22,048 nucleotides of DNA from a virus. Made by a program: the position numbers and the translations under genes. A model generated the notes under the pieces. That model worked only from the letters and a program-made list of their open reading frames with translations. It did not search any database and was not told where the DNA came from. The first letter of the stretch is position 1, and each line of letters starts with the position of its first letter. The DNA is taken from positions 1 through 22,048 of the IMG/VR virus record IMGVR_UViG_3300032092_000293; one strand, given 5' to 3'. This document shows positions 6,075 through 15,300 of the stretch, piece by piece.

Positions 6075-6983
6075 TTAGGCCGCGCCAGGCGAACCGAACA
6101 TGCCGCGTGGGTCACTGAAGCCGAAGCTATAGCGCTCACGTGCCTTGTAACGGACGTTGCCGGTGTCGAAGTCGCCTTCAAAGCCGGTCTTCAGGGACAC
6201 ACGTGTGAACATCTTCATGCCGTTAGGTGCGTCAGTCTTGATGAAGTACGCATCTGGGTCGGTCAGGAAGTTGTTGACTGTGTAGCCTTGAGGCACCATG
6301 CCCATGTTGCGAATGGCGTTGATGTCGTTGTCCGCAGTTCCGGTACGCAAAGTGGATTTCAAAATGCGATCTGCGGTAAATTGCAGTTCCTTGGGAACAA
6401 TCAACTTCAAGCCTTGAACAGCGATCTTCAAGCCACGCTCATCGGTGAACGCAGAGATGTCGATCAGTGACTGCTCCAAGGAGGTCTCAGACAAGTCCGC
6501 TGGGGTTGCCAGTGTGTTGGACAAGTTAGGACCACCCAAAGTGGGGTGAGCAGTAGAACACAGAGCAACACCGTCGCCACCGATAGAGGTAGTGAAAGCA
6601 CCGTTCAGGATGGCAGCAGCTTTGATCTGCTTGGTTTGCGCCATAGAGCGTGCCAAAGCACGTGTATAGCGAGCGCCAAGGCGGTCATAGAGGTTGTCCT
6701 CTACGGCTTCTTCAGTCAAGGAGAAGGCCAAAGCAATGGTCTCGTGTGTGTAACGAGCTGTGTAGACCTCTTGCGCCTGGTCGTACGCGACGCCAGAGCC
6801 TTCAGTTTTCACAGGGGCTTCACCAAAACCCGATTCCATCACCTCTTCTTCAAACGCGCGGTCTGAAGATTCGATTGAATAGATTTGGGTGTGTTGGTTT
6901 TCGTAGTTTTTATACTCGAGGCCGAACAAGGCGTTTAAGCCTGGCTCAAGTTCCTTAACGAGTTGTGCGCGGGAAATTGCCAT
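6075..6983 (-). CDS. Major capsid protein (HK97 fold, Mu gpT-like)
   Basis: A 302-residue protein with features of Mu gpT-like or HK97-fold capsid proteins. The N-terminus is helical (MAISRAQLVKELEPGLNALF). A segment ETIALAFSLTEEAVEDNLYD at 81-100 precedes a helix-rich central region. CSTAHPTLGG at 142-151 is a motif I know from gpT-type capsids, and LKLIVPKELQFTADRIL at 192-208 resembles the P-domain region. The scaffold gene lies three genes upstream and there is no protease gene or obvious processing site, so assembly may use the separate scaffold. AAGGAG lies 8 nt before the ATG. A strong intrinsic terminator follows. This is the most abundant virion protein in such phages. Confidence 0.85.
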   Translation of the reverse strand: MAISRAQLVKELEPGLNALFGLEYKNYENQHTQIYSIESSDRAFEEEVMESGFGEAPVKTEGSGVAYDQAQEVYTARYTHETIALAFSLTEEAVEDNLYDRLGARYTRALARSMAQTKQIKAAAILNGAFTTSIGGDGVALCSTAHPTLGGPNLSNTLATPADLSETSLEQSLIDISAFTDERGLKIAVQGLKLIVPKELQFTADRILKSTLRTGTADNDINAIRNMGMVPQGYTVNNFLTDPDAYFIKTDAPNGMKMFTRVSLKTGFEGDFDTGNVRYKARERYSFGFSDPRGMFGSPGAA

Positions 6984-6994
6984 TTATGTTCTCC

Positions 6995-7576
6995 TTAAGT
7001 ACTAAAGCCTGGCGTACCAGTGCTGCCGTACATGTGCTCGTTGATCTTCACAACGAGAACGGCGTATTGGCCCATCTCGTTACCAGGAACATTCCACAGG
7101 CCGACTGCTTTCAAATTGGCAGTAGCGTTCTCTGTGAAAGTGCCACTCATGGTCATATTGGACACACCAGTGGTGGTGCTACCAGTGGTGCTGGCAGTGA
7201 TGTCAGCGTTGGTACCAATATTAGTTTGAGTAGGGGTTCCAGCATTTTGGATGATGAACAACTGGCTGGGATCATCAATAACATCAGCGATGATTTGACC
7301 GCTGGTGATATTGACAGAACCGGGATAGTAGTTCTTCCATGTAGGCTTGCCAGTGGTGGGATCGATATAGCTTACGCCATTCAAAACGCCAACAGCAACC
7401 GTATGGTCCGTGTTGTTGAATTTGACAAGATAACCATTGTCAATGGTCACCAAGTCGCCTTGGAAGATTGCTCCGGACTGGTTATCGTTAATCAAGTATC
7501 CGTACTGTTTTTGACCGCCAGTAGCAGAGAGATTACCGAGAGGACGCAGACCAAAGGGCTTGTTTACATTTGCCAT
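6995..7576 (-). CDS. Capsid decoration or head-associated protein (193 aa)
   Basis: Starts MANVNKPFGLRPLGNLSATG, an opening common in head-associated proteins placed next to capsid genes of uncultured tailed phages. The first 90 residues look beta-rich (YLINDNQSGAIFQGDLVTID, VAVGVLNGVSYID) and resemble small capsid-decoration beta folds. A Thr/Ser-rich stretch follows (ITASTTGSTTTGVSNMTMSG), then NLKAVGLWNVPGNEMGQYAV. It lies between an uncharacterised gene and the capsid gene, with AAGGAA before the start. Likely role: stabilising or decorating the head. I cannot exclude a head-fibre role. Confidence 0.65.
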   Translation of the reverse strand: MANVNKPFGLRPLGNLSATGGQKQYGYLINDNQSGAIFQGDLVTIDNGYLVKFNNTDHTVAVGVLNGVSYIDPTTGKPTWKNYYPGSVNITSGQIIADVIDDPSQLFIIQNAGTPTQTNIGTNADITASTTGSTTTGVSNMTMSGTFTENATANLKAVGLWNVPGNEMGQYAVLVVKINEHMYGSTGTPGFST

Positions 7577-7597
7577 TTGATAATTCCTTTAAAAAGA

Positions 7598-8080
7598 TTA
7601 TTCGGCAGCCTTGGGGCCGCCGAAGCTGACTCGAGATTGCCGTGTGGGGCGTTGAATCTTCATTGAACTGTGAGCATTGCTCTTCATCAACTCATTATCA
7701 GCCGCCTGCATTTGATCATTCGCACGCTGTTGGTAATACGCATTACGCTCTTGTATGTTCTCTTCGGGAATACGTGCCAAGAGAAGACCTCCCACGCTGA
7801 TAACACCAGCATGTCGGCCGTCTTCAACAGATGGGACAGGGAAGTCAGGATATTCATCCGCACGAACAAGCTCATAACCCTCGCGGATTTTGCCTGCTAC
7901 GTTTGTACGATCTTCCTGACCTGCAATCTCTGCACGAATCCATCTGTGCCGTGTTCCCTCCAGAGGAGGAGGAGCATCCAGTCGAGAAGGAGGAGCCCAG
8001 GGCTTACGGCGTGCTTCGCTGTCACGAGTGTTCGCGCTGCGAGATTCACGATTTAAAGTAGGTACAAGCTTGTCTGTCAT
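7598..8080 (-). CDS. Uncharacterised capsid-cluster protein (160 aa)
   Basis: A charged, Arg/Pro-rich protein with a disordered-looking N-terminus (SEARRKPWAPPSRLDAPPPL), a more ordered centre (HRWIRAEIAGQEDRTNVAGK, then IREGYELVRADEYPDFPVPS), and a helical C-terminal part (NAYYQQRANDQMQAADNELM) ending in a basic tail. I recognise the arrangement from the scaffold-capsid interval of related phages but know no function. AAGGAG is contained in the last codons of the scaffold gene and the ATG lies 3 nt after the scaffold stop, so the two are coupled. It could be an accessory scaffold or portal-vertex protein. Confidence 0.62.
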   Translation of the reverse strand: MTDKLVPTLNRESRSANTRDSEARRKPWAPPSRLDAPPPLEGTRHRWIRAEIAGQEDRTNVAGKIREGYELVRADEYPDFPVPSVEDGRHAGVISVGGLLLARIPEENIQERNAYYQQRANDQMQAADNELMKSNAHSSMKIQRPTRQSRVSFGGPKAAE

Positions 8081-8083
8081 CTC

Positions 8084-9022
8084 TTACTCCTTAACGTACT
8101 TGGCGTATTCCTCAAGAGGAACGCCCAATTTTTTGGCCATCGCAACTTGACTCGGTGAGAGTCTCACAGTGCGGCGTGCTGAACTATTCACTCCCGATGA
8201 ACGGGTTGCAGGAGCCACCGATTGCACGTTTCTGGTGGTACTGTTGTTTTGCGCTTGAGGAGAAAATTTCCGTGGATAAGTGCTTCTCATGCGTTTATCG
8301 AGCTCATCATAATACTCATCTGACGATCCGTCAAATCCCTCGTTGATAACGAGTTGCTTGTGGATGCCCCAGGCGGTATTGGTCATGACCGTGTCCTGGC
8401 CATACCATGAGTTCTTCTCCATCCAGTCTTCCAGCTTCGGGTCTATCTGAGCGGGTTGCTGGTACTGGGGTTGTTGTTGATACTGAGGCTGCGCTTGCTG
8501 GACAGGCTGATTCTGTTGCTGTTTTACGTAAACTTCGCGGCGCTGATTCTCTTCGGCCACCTGGCGCTGCTCGTAAATCAAGTCGGTCATGCGCTGATTG
8601 GCTTCGGTCTCAGTGTCGATGTCGCCCTCTTCGCGCGCTTTACGGATGATTTGCTTCAAAGCCACAACCTGGGTCTCAATGCGGCCCTTGGCTTCGTGCA
8701 AACGTTCCTCGTCAGTGTGGAACATCCGCTGTTGCATCTGTTGCGCTTGCGCTTGCACGCCCTTGGCGTAGGCAATGGCAGCCTCTTCACGGCGTTGTGT
8801 CTCGCGCAGGCGAGCGGTCAGCTTGTCAATACGCTTTTTGACGCTCTCGCTGTACTGGTTGAGCTCACTGTCAGGCTTGTCAGCGTCGCCGTTGTTTGTT
8901 TCAACATTGGGGGCCTGCTCCTGCTCCTGTACTTTTGGAGACTGGCCGTCCTCGCCCATGTCAATGTCTACGGGCTCTTCGCCTTCACCCAACTTAAATT
9001 CCAATTCTTGCTGTTCATTCAT
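8084..9022 (-). CDS. Scaffolding protein
   Basis: A 312-residue protein with the composition of phage scaffolds. There is an acidic N-terminus (VDIDMGEDGQSP and EQEQAP), then a long predicted coiled coil from about residue 55 to 170 (KKRIDKLTARLRETQRREEA, RIETQVVALKQIIRKAREEG). A Gln/Pro-rich linker with repeated QYQQQPQ follows. Next is a globular part with WMEKNSWYGQDTVMTNTAWG, and finally a basic C-terminal helix (LSPSQVAMAKKLGVPLEEYA) of the type that binds capsid protein. The gene lies between the co-chaperonin and the capsid cluster, in the usual scaffold position. AAGGAG overlaps the end of the co-chaperonin gene. The protein is expected to leave the head during maturation. Confidence 0.8.
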   Translation of the reverse strand: MNEQQELEFKLGEGEEPVDIDMGEDGQSPKVQEQEQAPNVETNNGDADKPDSELNQYSESVKKRIDKLTARLRETQRREEAAIAYAKGVQAQAQQMQQRMFHTDEERLHEAKGRIETQVVALKQIIRKAREEGDIDTETEANQRMTDLIYEQRQVAEENQRREVYVKQQQNQPVQQAQPQYQQQPQYQQPAQIDPKLEDWMEKNSWYGQDTVMTNTAWGIHKQLVINEGFDGSSDEYYDELDKRMRSTYPRKFSPQAQNNSTTRNVQSVAPATRSSGVNSSARRTVRLSPSQVAMAKKLGVPLEEYAKYVKE

Positions 9023-9032
9023 ACTTGGCTCC

Positions 9033-9494
9033 TTACATGTGCAGAATATCTTCAGGGCTGTTTACAACCCCAATGATTTCGTCGTCGTTGAGAATTCGGA
9101 TTTCTCCACCATCAATCTGGATGCGAGAACCTGCGTATCGACCAAAAATAATCCAGTCACCTTCCTTGCACCACGCTCCATCGGGAAACTTTGATTCGTC
9201 CGCGTAGGCCAGGGCTCCCGTCTTCAAGACGTAGCCGCAGTTGGTTGCAAGTTGGGTTTTTCTCTGGGTTTCTTCGGCCAAGACGATGCCGCCTTTGGTC
9301 TTTTCCGCGCCACGATAGGGCAAGACGGCGATGCGCCAGCCTGTGGGGGTAGGGATGCGGTCTCGGACAGCTTGTTCAAGCTTCTCGGGATTGAAACCCT
9401 CGTCCGTATACGCATCATCAAGGCAAGGGCCTTTTTGTTCCGCCTCTTCGCGCCACTTGCGCTCTAAAGCAGTCAGGTCCATTTCAACTTCCAT
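9033..9494 (-). CDS. Phage GroES-like co-chaperonin with N-terminal extension
   Basis: I choose the ATG at 9494, 6 nt after GAGGAG; an ATG at 9500 abuts the site and is too close. The 153-residue product has a GroES (Cpn10) domain from about residue 48: TPTGWRIAVLPYRGAEKTKG, then GIVLAEETQRKTQLATNCGY holding the mobile-loop IVL at 70-72 that contacts GroEL. It continues to WCKEGDWIIFGRYAGSRIQI and an ILNDDEIIGVV ending. By family knowledge such proteins (T4 gp31 is the model) cap the host GroEL to fold the capsid protein. The 47-residue charged extension (EMDLTALERKWREEAEQKGP) is not part of GroES. No GroEL gene is visible. It precedes the scaffold and capsid genes. Confidence 0.85.
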   Translation of the reverse strand: MEVEMDLTALERKWREEAEQKGPCLDDAYTDEGFNPEKLEQAVRDRIPTPTGWRIAVLPYRGAEKTKGGIVLAEETQRKTQLATNCGYVLKTGALAYADESKFPDGAWCKEGDWIIFGRYAGSRIQIDGGEIRILNDDEIIGVVNSPEDILHM

Positions 9495-9511
9495 GGTCAT
9501 CTCCTCTGTGG

Positions 9512-9703
9512 TTAAAAATCATCGGTAGTCCTTTGTGACAAGAGGTCACGAACGGCTTGATCGGCAAGTTTTAATCCTTCGAGGCGACCCATCATGAAGC
9601 GATATCGCTCCATATCAGTGATGGTGCCATTCAAAATGATAGCCTCCGAGTCTTCTCGGAGCTTTCTTAATTCTGTGACAACGGCTTCTGCAAATTCGAG
9701 CAT
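9512..9703 (-). CDS. Small helical phage protein (63 aa)
   Basis: Sequence MLEFAEAVVTELRKLREDSE followed by ILNGTITDMERYRFMMGRLE, KLADQAVRDLLSQ and a short acidic end. It is probably two antiparallel helices. I have seen small helical proteins like this between portal and scaffold genes in podovirus-like phages, without a known function. GGAAATACC ahead of the ATG is a modest ribosome site. The gap to the upstream DUF6496-like gene is about 58 nt, and its stop is 18 nt before the co-chaperonin start. Confidence 0.6.
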   Translation of the reverse strand: MLEFAEAVVTELRKLREDSEAIILNGTITDMERYRFMMGRLEGLKLADQAVRDLLSQRTTDDF

Positions 9704-9761
9704 GGTATTTCCATGAAAAGCAGGTGGTACAAGGCCCCACCCGTTGGCAAGTGCTTACGTC

Positions 9762-10019
9762 TCAGTATATCTCAACCGGACGGTTGCCGTCTTTCTTCTT
9801 TACGACCATGAAAGCGCCACCCTTCTTGGCCTCCTTCGGCTTGCTAGGCCTGTTGGATTTACCAGCAGTGGAGAGAGCAATCGCGACGGCCTGTTTCACC
9901 GCTGCGGACTTGTTCTTCGGCTTGCTGGTTCCAATCTTTCCTTTTTCTTTGTACTTGGTGACCATCTCACCAATATTGGAGCTTACTGTTTTACGACTTG
10001 AGCCTTTTTTAAGCGGCAT
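9762..10019 (-). CDS. Small basic phage protein, DUF6496-like (85 aa)
   Basis: I start it at the ATG at 10019 because AAGGAGG lies 5 nt upstream; a further upstream start would extend it into the portal gene without a ribosome site. It reads MPLKKGSSRKTVSSNIGEMV and then contains KNKSAAVKQAVAIALSTAGK. The KQAVAIALS core is the hallmark of the small DUF6496 family, seen in many phages and bacteria (name from memory). It is very basic and Lys-rich, with no known function. The first 11 nt overlap the end of the portal gene, implying translational coupling. Confidence 0.68.
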   Translation of the reverse strand: MPLKKGSSRKTVSSNIGEMVTKYKEKGKIGTSKPKNKSAAVKQAVAIALSTAGKSNRPSKPKEAKKGGAFMVVKKKDGNRPVEIY

Positions 10020-12387
10020 TTCGGCCTCCTTGAGCGGGTGGTGTGTTCTGTGTTGCATTCATGCGCTCTCGGGCCACGCCGGCTCGCAGTTGTGCAATGT
10101 TCTCTTGTGACTTTACACGATTTTGCTGTGCCTGAGCATTCTGCGCAATCTTTTCTTGGTCGAGTGCGAGCTTCTGTTGATCCAACGCAAGTTTCTTGTT
10201 GTCGTTCTCGGCACGCTGTTGCAGTTCCTGCTTCTTGAGCTCCACCAGTGGGTCGCCCTGCTCTCCAGACAACTGGTTTTGCATGTCCCGAACCTCTTGC
10301 ATGAACAAAGCAACCTTCAACGCCACCATGCCCTCCTTTTGGATAGGAGAGACAATGCCGTCCGGGTCAGTGCCGTAGTTCTGGAACAGTTCTGCCTCCA
10401 CAGCTTCCTCCGCCTTGAGTCTCACGTGGTCCAGGATGTGCTTTTGCAGTGCCGTTGCCGCCATGGGGTTGGCCTGGAGAATGGGAGACAGGCCCATCAT
10501 CAGGTGACCGGCAATGTGCGCGTCATGCTGCTGACCAGCAAAGGCTTTCAAGCGCATGTTGTTGAGCACGTCGCTGTTTTCACTGGCCGGGTCCTTGGGC
10601 ATCTGGGTGTTTTGCGGCAACAAGATGCCGTCGATGTCCCGGACATTGAGCGCAGAGTACACGCGGTAGTACGCTTCGTACATGTCATGCATCTGTGGCG
10701 CGCTTTGAGCCATCTGCAACTGCGTTTGGGCCAAGGTAATGCGCTGGGCAGAGCTAAAGATGTTGGGATCAGCAACAGGCAGCACCGCCACCATGTTGTT
10801 GAAGTCCTTCTTCTTGATTGAGCGCGCGCCACCGGGTACATCGTACGGATAGTTGTCCGGCATGTACTCGCCAAAGCCCTTGGCAAGCATCTTGAACTCA
10901 AGACCTTGGGCATAGTGCAGGCGTTTGTGGATTGCCGACATGACAATCGAGCCACGCTCAAGCAATGCAAGGGTTGTTCCGACCTGTGCGTTTTGATTGG
11001 CGTCGCCAACCTGCATGTCTGCGGTGCTGGCCAGGCGTTTGCCCGCGTCAACCAAGAATCCAAGCAATGCAAACAAGGCTTGGCTCGGTTCTTTGTAGGG
11101 CAAAGGCAACAAAGAGGCCTGAAGTTCCGCGCCACCAGCGTCAATGTCTCGCCATTCGCCTGGTTGGATAGGACTATCGTTGTCCGCGATCCGCGCGCCC
11201 TTGGCCTTGAAGCCAGCAGGCAAGTTAGAGAGCGTTCCCGCGTCCAGAAGCTGGCGCAGAGCACTGGTTGCGCCCTTAGACAGGCCACCAACCATGTGAA
11301 CAAAGCCCATGCCGTACGCGCCAAGGCCTTCGACCAGCACGTAATGCACAAAATAGTCCTTGCGCACCTTCAATTCGTCGTCTTCGCTCCAGTTTCTACG
11401 TACGCCAACCACTTGCAGGCTGTCTTCAAGCATGGTGACGACGTATGGCAAGCGAATTTTGGTAGGTTCGCCGTCTTCGTCCTTGTCTTCAAAGCCAGGG
11501 ATGTCCAAATCCACTTGCATTTCCAACAAAAACACTTCTTCGACGTCGTCTGTAGGCTGCACACCCACAACTTTGTCCACGGCTTCTTGAATTTGCGTGG
11601 TGTCAGGCAGCATCGTCTGCGATTCAACGTCCACATCCAGGTATTCGCCGGACACAATGCGCTTTCTGAACTCATTTGAGTCCATTGCAATGCGGTGCGT
11701 GATCCGTGGGCACTGGCTCATGACGCTTGAGCCGTTGTACGGGATGTAAACATCGTCGGCCAAGCACAATTTGGAGACCATGCGGCCCAATTGGCGGTCG
11801 TAATACACCTTCTTGAACGAGGAACCGCCGTATCCAGTGTAGAAAAGCAACTGATCAAACTCAGGTGTGTACTCTTCCATCACCTGGGTGATCTGGTAGT
11901 TCATGAAATCTTGCACGCGAGAGGCCTGTTGAGCCTTTTCTACCGTCTCACGGCCGACGATTTGCGTGCGAACAGGGCCGCCAGCAGGCATTAATTCCTT
12001 GAATGCCTGTGCCTGGAACTGCACGATGGCCTCTGTCAGCATTGGATGGGTCGCGCCCGACGCGCCCCTGAATGGCTTGGTGCGTTCTTCAAGCTTTAAG
12101 CCCAGCAAGTCCATGCCCTTGGAGTACATCTGCTCCCAGTCAGAGCGTGAAGACTTGTCAGCCTCGAACATCGCGCCGACATCCAGGGCGATCTGGCTCA
12201 AGTCGTCCTCATCAATGACCTCGGCCAAGTTGGCGTAGAAGTCAACTTCATCGGCATCGTCTTCACTCATGTTGATAACAGCACTGCCGTCGTCTTCCAA
12301 CACGATCTCGATGTCGGGCATCTCGTCCTCATTGTCGATGACGATGTCCAACTGAGGGGCTTGATTTACTGCTTTGTCTATGGGCAT
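10009..12387 (-). CDS. Portal protein (P22-like)
   Basis: A 792-residue protein of the size of P22-type portals (about 725). It has an acidic N-terminal stretch (DIVIDNEDEMPDIEIVLEDD, residues 14-33), then the portal core with KPFRGASGATHPMLTEAIVQ (104-123), FQAQAFKELMPAGGPVRTQI (124-143) and a clip/stem region further on. The C-terminal ninety or so residues are a Gln/Lys-rich coiled coil (KKLALDQQKLALDQEKIAQN) like the barrel of P22-like portals. It forms the dodecameric vertex through which terminase packages DNA. The ATG at 12387 lies in AAGAAAGAAAACCC, a weak ribosome site. The next gene overlaps its end. The family call is from recognition of the conserved core motifs. Confidence 0.85.
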   Translation of the reverse strand: MPIDKAVNQAPQLDIVIDNEDEMPDIEIVLEDDGSAVINMSEDDADEVDFYANLAEVIDEDDLSQIALDVGAMFEADKSSRSDWEQMYSKGMDLLGLKLEERTKPFRGASGATHPMLTEAIVQFQAQAFKELMPAGGPVRTQIVGRETVEKAQQASRVQDFMNYQITQVMEEYTPEFDQLLFYTGYGGSSFKKVYYDRQLGRMVSKLCLADDVYIPYNGSSVMSQCPRITHRIAMDSNEFRKRIVSGEYLDVDVESQTMLPDTTQIQEAVDKVVGVQPTDDVEEVFLLEMQVDLDIPGFEDKDEDGEPTKIRLPYVVTMLEDSLQVVGVRRNWSEDDELKVRKDYFVHYVLVEGLGAYGMGFVHMVGGLSKGATSALRQLLDAGTLSNLPAGFKAKGARIADNDSPIQPGEWRDIDAGGAELQASLLPLPYKEPSQALFALLGFLVDAGKRLASTADMQVGDANQNAQVGTTLALLERGSIVMSAIHKRLHYAQGLEFKMLAKGFGEYMPDNYPYDVPGGARSIKKKDFNNMVAVLPVADPNIFSSAQRITLAQTQLQMAQSAPQMHDMYEAYYRVYSALNVRDIDGILLPQNTQMPKDPASENSDVLNNMRLKAFAGQQHDAHIAGHLMMGLSPILQANPMAATALQKHILDHVRLKAEEAVEAELFQNYGTDPDGIVSPIQKEGMVALKVALFMQEVRDMQNQLSGEQGDPLVELKKQELQQRAENDNKKLALDQQKLALDQEKIAQNAQAQQNRVKSQENIAQLRAGVARERMNATQNTPPAQGGRNAA

Positions 12388-12399
12388 GGGTTTTCTTTC

Positions 12400-15300
12400 T
12401 TATGGACGGGGACGTCCAGACAAGTCCATCTTAAACTCTTCCAGTTTGGGAGTCAGATAACTATCGCTCTCTGCGATCTTATCCGGTTTAATGTAGGTCT
12501 TCAAGAAGGATAACACTTCGTTCTCTGCGTCCTTAGGAGCAACGTTACCTGTCTTAGCTCCATTGCCTTTGACCTGTTTCACGATGGTACTCATGGGCCC
12601 TAGCTCACGGCCTTCGGCTTTTGCGCGCACAATGTCGGACTCGGAGAGTACGCGGCCCAGTGGTCCTGTGTATGCTTTCTCCACCTGGACAGTAGTGAAC
12701 GGCTTGCCTTTTGAGTCGCGCAAAGTGTAGACCTGTACCTCTTCGCCTTCCTTGAAGCGGCGGTATTCCTTAGGTCCATAAGCGCCTCCCTTGGCATATC
12801 CGCCAACAGAGTGTCCAATGTATGCGCCTTCAATCGCAGTGGCTTCGTTGTCAAGGATACGGTGCCAAGTGAAGTTCTGTCCGTCTTTTTCAAAGTTCAT
12901 CAACGGCTCGCTCAGGCCCTGCTTCCAAGTTTTTTCTGGAATACGCTTTCCACTCTTTACAGCGTTAACCAGGTTCTGCGTATTGAACATGTCCAAGTTG
13001 TACCTGGCCGAGTTCTTAACCACGTCTTCAAAACGCATTTTGGTAATCTCTTTTGGAGACAACGTAGCCAGGTACTGGTTAATGTTCCTTGGTGACAACA
13101 AGTCCTCAAGCGCGCTCTTGTACGGCATGTCAATGTCATAGATCGGCTCGCTCGTCTGAATTGCTCTCTTGATATTTTCAGGCACAACACCCGGTACTTT
13201 GGTTTCGCCTATACCAAGTTCCTTGTATATGCGATTAATCATGTTTGATTCTTCGGGAGGCTGCTTATACAGGTTGTACAGTTCCTTGTATTCGTTCGGT
13301 ATGTAGTTGAGCAAGTCGTTGGACGCTTCTCCACCCCGTGGTCCTGTCAGGGATATCTTGGGGTTAATGAGGTTGGGGTCCATCCCGCCTGCCACCATCT
13401 TCTCGGTCACGTCCTCTGCCAATTGAGACTCGAGTTGACGGCCTCTGTCTCCCATGGTAGATGGGTAGGCTGGGTCAAAGAGAGGCTCTTTGGTATTGAA
13501 GGCCAGTCCTTTCAGTCCCGTCATCTCATCGTAGCGACGCGTCAAGTCTTCCAACGCCTGTGGGTACTTGGGGTAGAACCTTGACTCTCCAGTTACTGGA
13601 TCAACACGAGTCTTGCCTGCGCGTGTCTGCTCAATTGCATAGTCAGGAATCTGCTTTTGCAGGGCAGGGGTGCGAAGCTGGCCACTGATGATTTGGTTAA
13701 ATATAGGGTCACTTGGTGTGCCGTACTGACGTGTGAAATAGTTCTGTGCCTTGGAGCGCCAGAAGTTTTCAATGGCATCACCCATCTCGTTGGACAAGCC
13801 TGAGATGCTTGGGTTTGCACCAGCGTCAATCATCTTGTCTAATTTAGAAATAGGAGCATTGCTCTTTCCCGTTGACTGCACGCCGGTGAACGTCGTGCCG
13901 CCGCCTTCGGGGCGGACAGCAAAGGCTGGCTGTGGTGTGATGCCGCGCAGTGGCCCTTCATTGAACATGCCGCGCTCGACCTGGCGGGCAGCTTCCTTGC
14001 CAAGGTACTTTACCGCCGGAGTAGCCACTTCCTTGAGCATCCTTGCCGCAGGGCCTACCAGTGCCGCATTTCCTGCGACAAAGCCTTGCTCTGCCCGGCC
14101 AAGAATCTCTTTGCGCTTAGGGTGAAAGACACTAAATTGATTGGCCACTTCATCGGGCGGTGTACCAAGCAACGCGCCCTGAATGAACGCGTATGTCTGG
14201 GGGTCAGGAAGTTGATTGATGTCACGCTCGGTTGCAAGCTTTCTAGACTTAGCGCCTTGGCGTTGGATGTTTGTGTTCATCACAGGTTGATACCTGTTTA
14301 GCTCGGCTTGGTCAGCGGCTAATCGTTCGATCTGCTGAGGCGTGAGCCGTTCTCCGTCAGGGGGCGAACCATCAGCGCGTTTGACAGGGCCCTGCGAGCC
14401 ATACCTGCCCACCTTGTCTGACATGCCCGCAGGTTTACCGGTAGAAGCTTTCCCAGGGGATATCCCCTCTCGTGCCTGAAGCGCCATCTGACGCACGAGC
14501 GCCAGCAACTCTTCTTGGCTCTTGGACTTAGATGCAAGCTCAATACCTAAGCGGTTATTGTGGATGTCTTGCGTGTAGTCGGGAGACTCTTTCATCATGC
14601 CCATCTTTGAGCCAATAAAGCGAATGGGAGAAGTCTTAAGCTCATGCATCTGCCCAGCAAGTTCAGCGGTACCTGGGCCGTACTTGCGTGCCAAGGTAGC
14701 TGCGGCCAACATGTGTCTTGCCGAATCTTGTCGGTCATACTGGCCGTCTTCTTCAGGGAACATGTTTGCTGACTCTTGACGTGCATAGTCAGACACGCCG
14801 TACAGGCCAGGCAAATCTTCCTTGTCCGCTTCACCGCCTTTGGCCATGCCCGCTGGCTGGACAGGGGCCAATGGATCAAACCCTCCTAATTGTCTTTTTA
14901 AGGTGTCCCCTAGATAATATTTTTCGTATTTGTTGTACTCGTCTTCAGTAAGGAAGCGGCGGTTGTCCAAATTATTGTCCTTAATATATTTTTCTACCTT
15001 CGGGACTTCTTTAATATCCCGCAAGCCTGCTAAATGCAAGTCATTAACTGTTGACCAGTTGCCGCTGTTCAAAAAGTCCTGTACAAAAGGCTGCGCGTCT
15101 TCTGCTATGTAGCCATTAACCTGGCCTTTAATCTGGTTGATGCTAGGAGGCAGTTCGCCTACTACTTGATCTGCTGCTTTTTGGAAACTGTCCATCGGGC
15201 TAGGGGGACGGGCTCCCGACAATACCCTGTTTTCTGCATAAACGTTTGGGTTTTCAAAATACATTTTCTTGCCCAAAGCGTAGATTTCCTGTAGCTTTTC

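Noticed and set aside
10548-11679. Long open frames on both strands inside the portal gene (267 and 257 codons)
   Set aside because: They are shadow frames of the 792-codon portal frame, which carries the conserved portal motifs.
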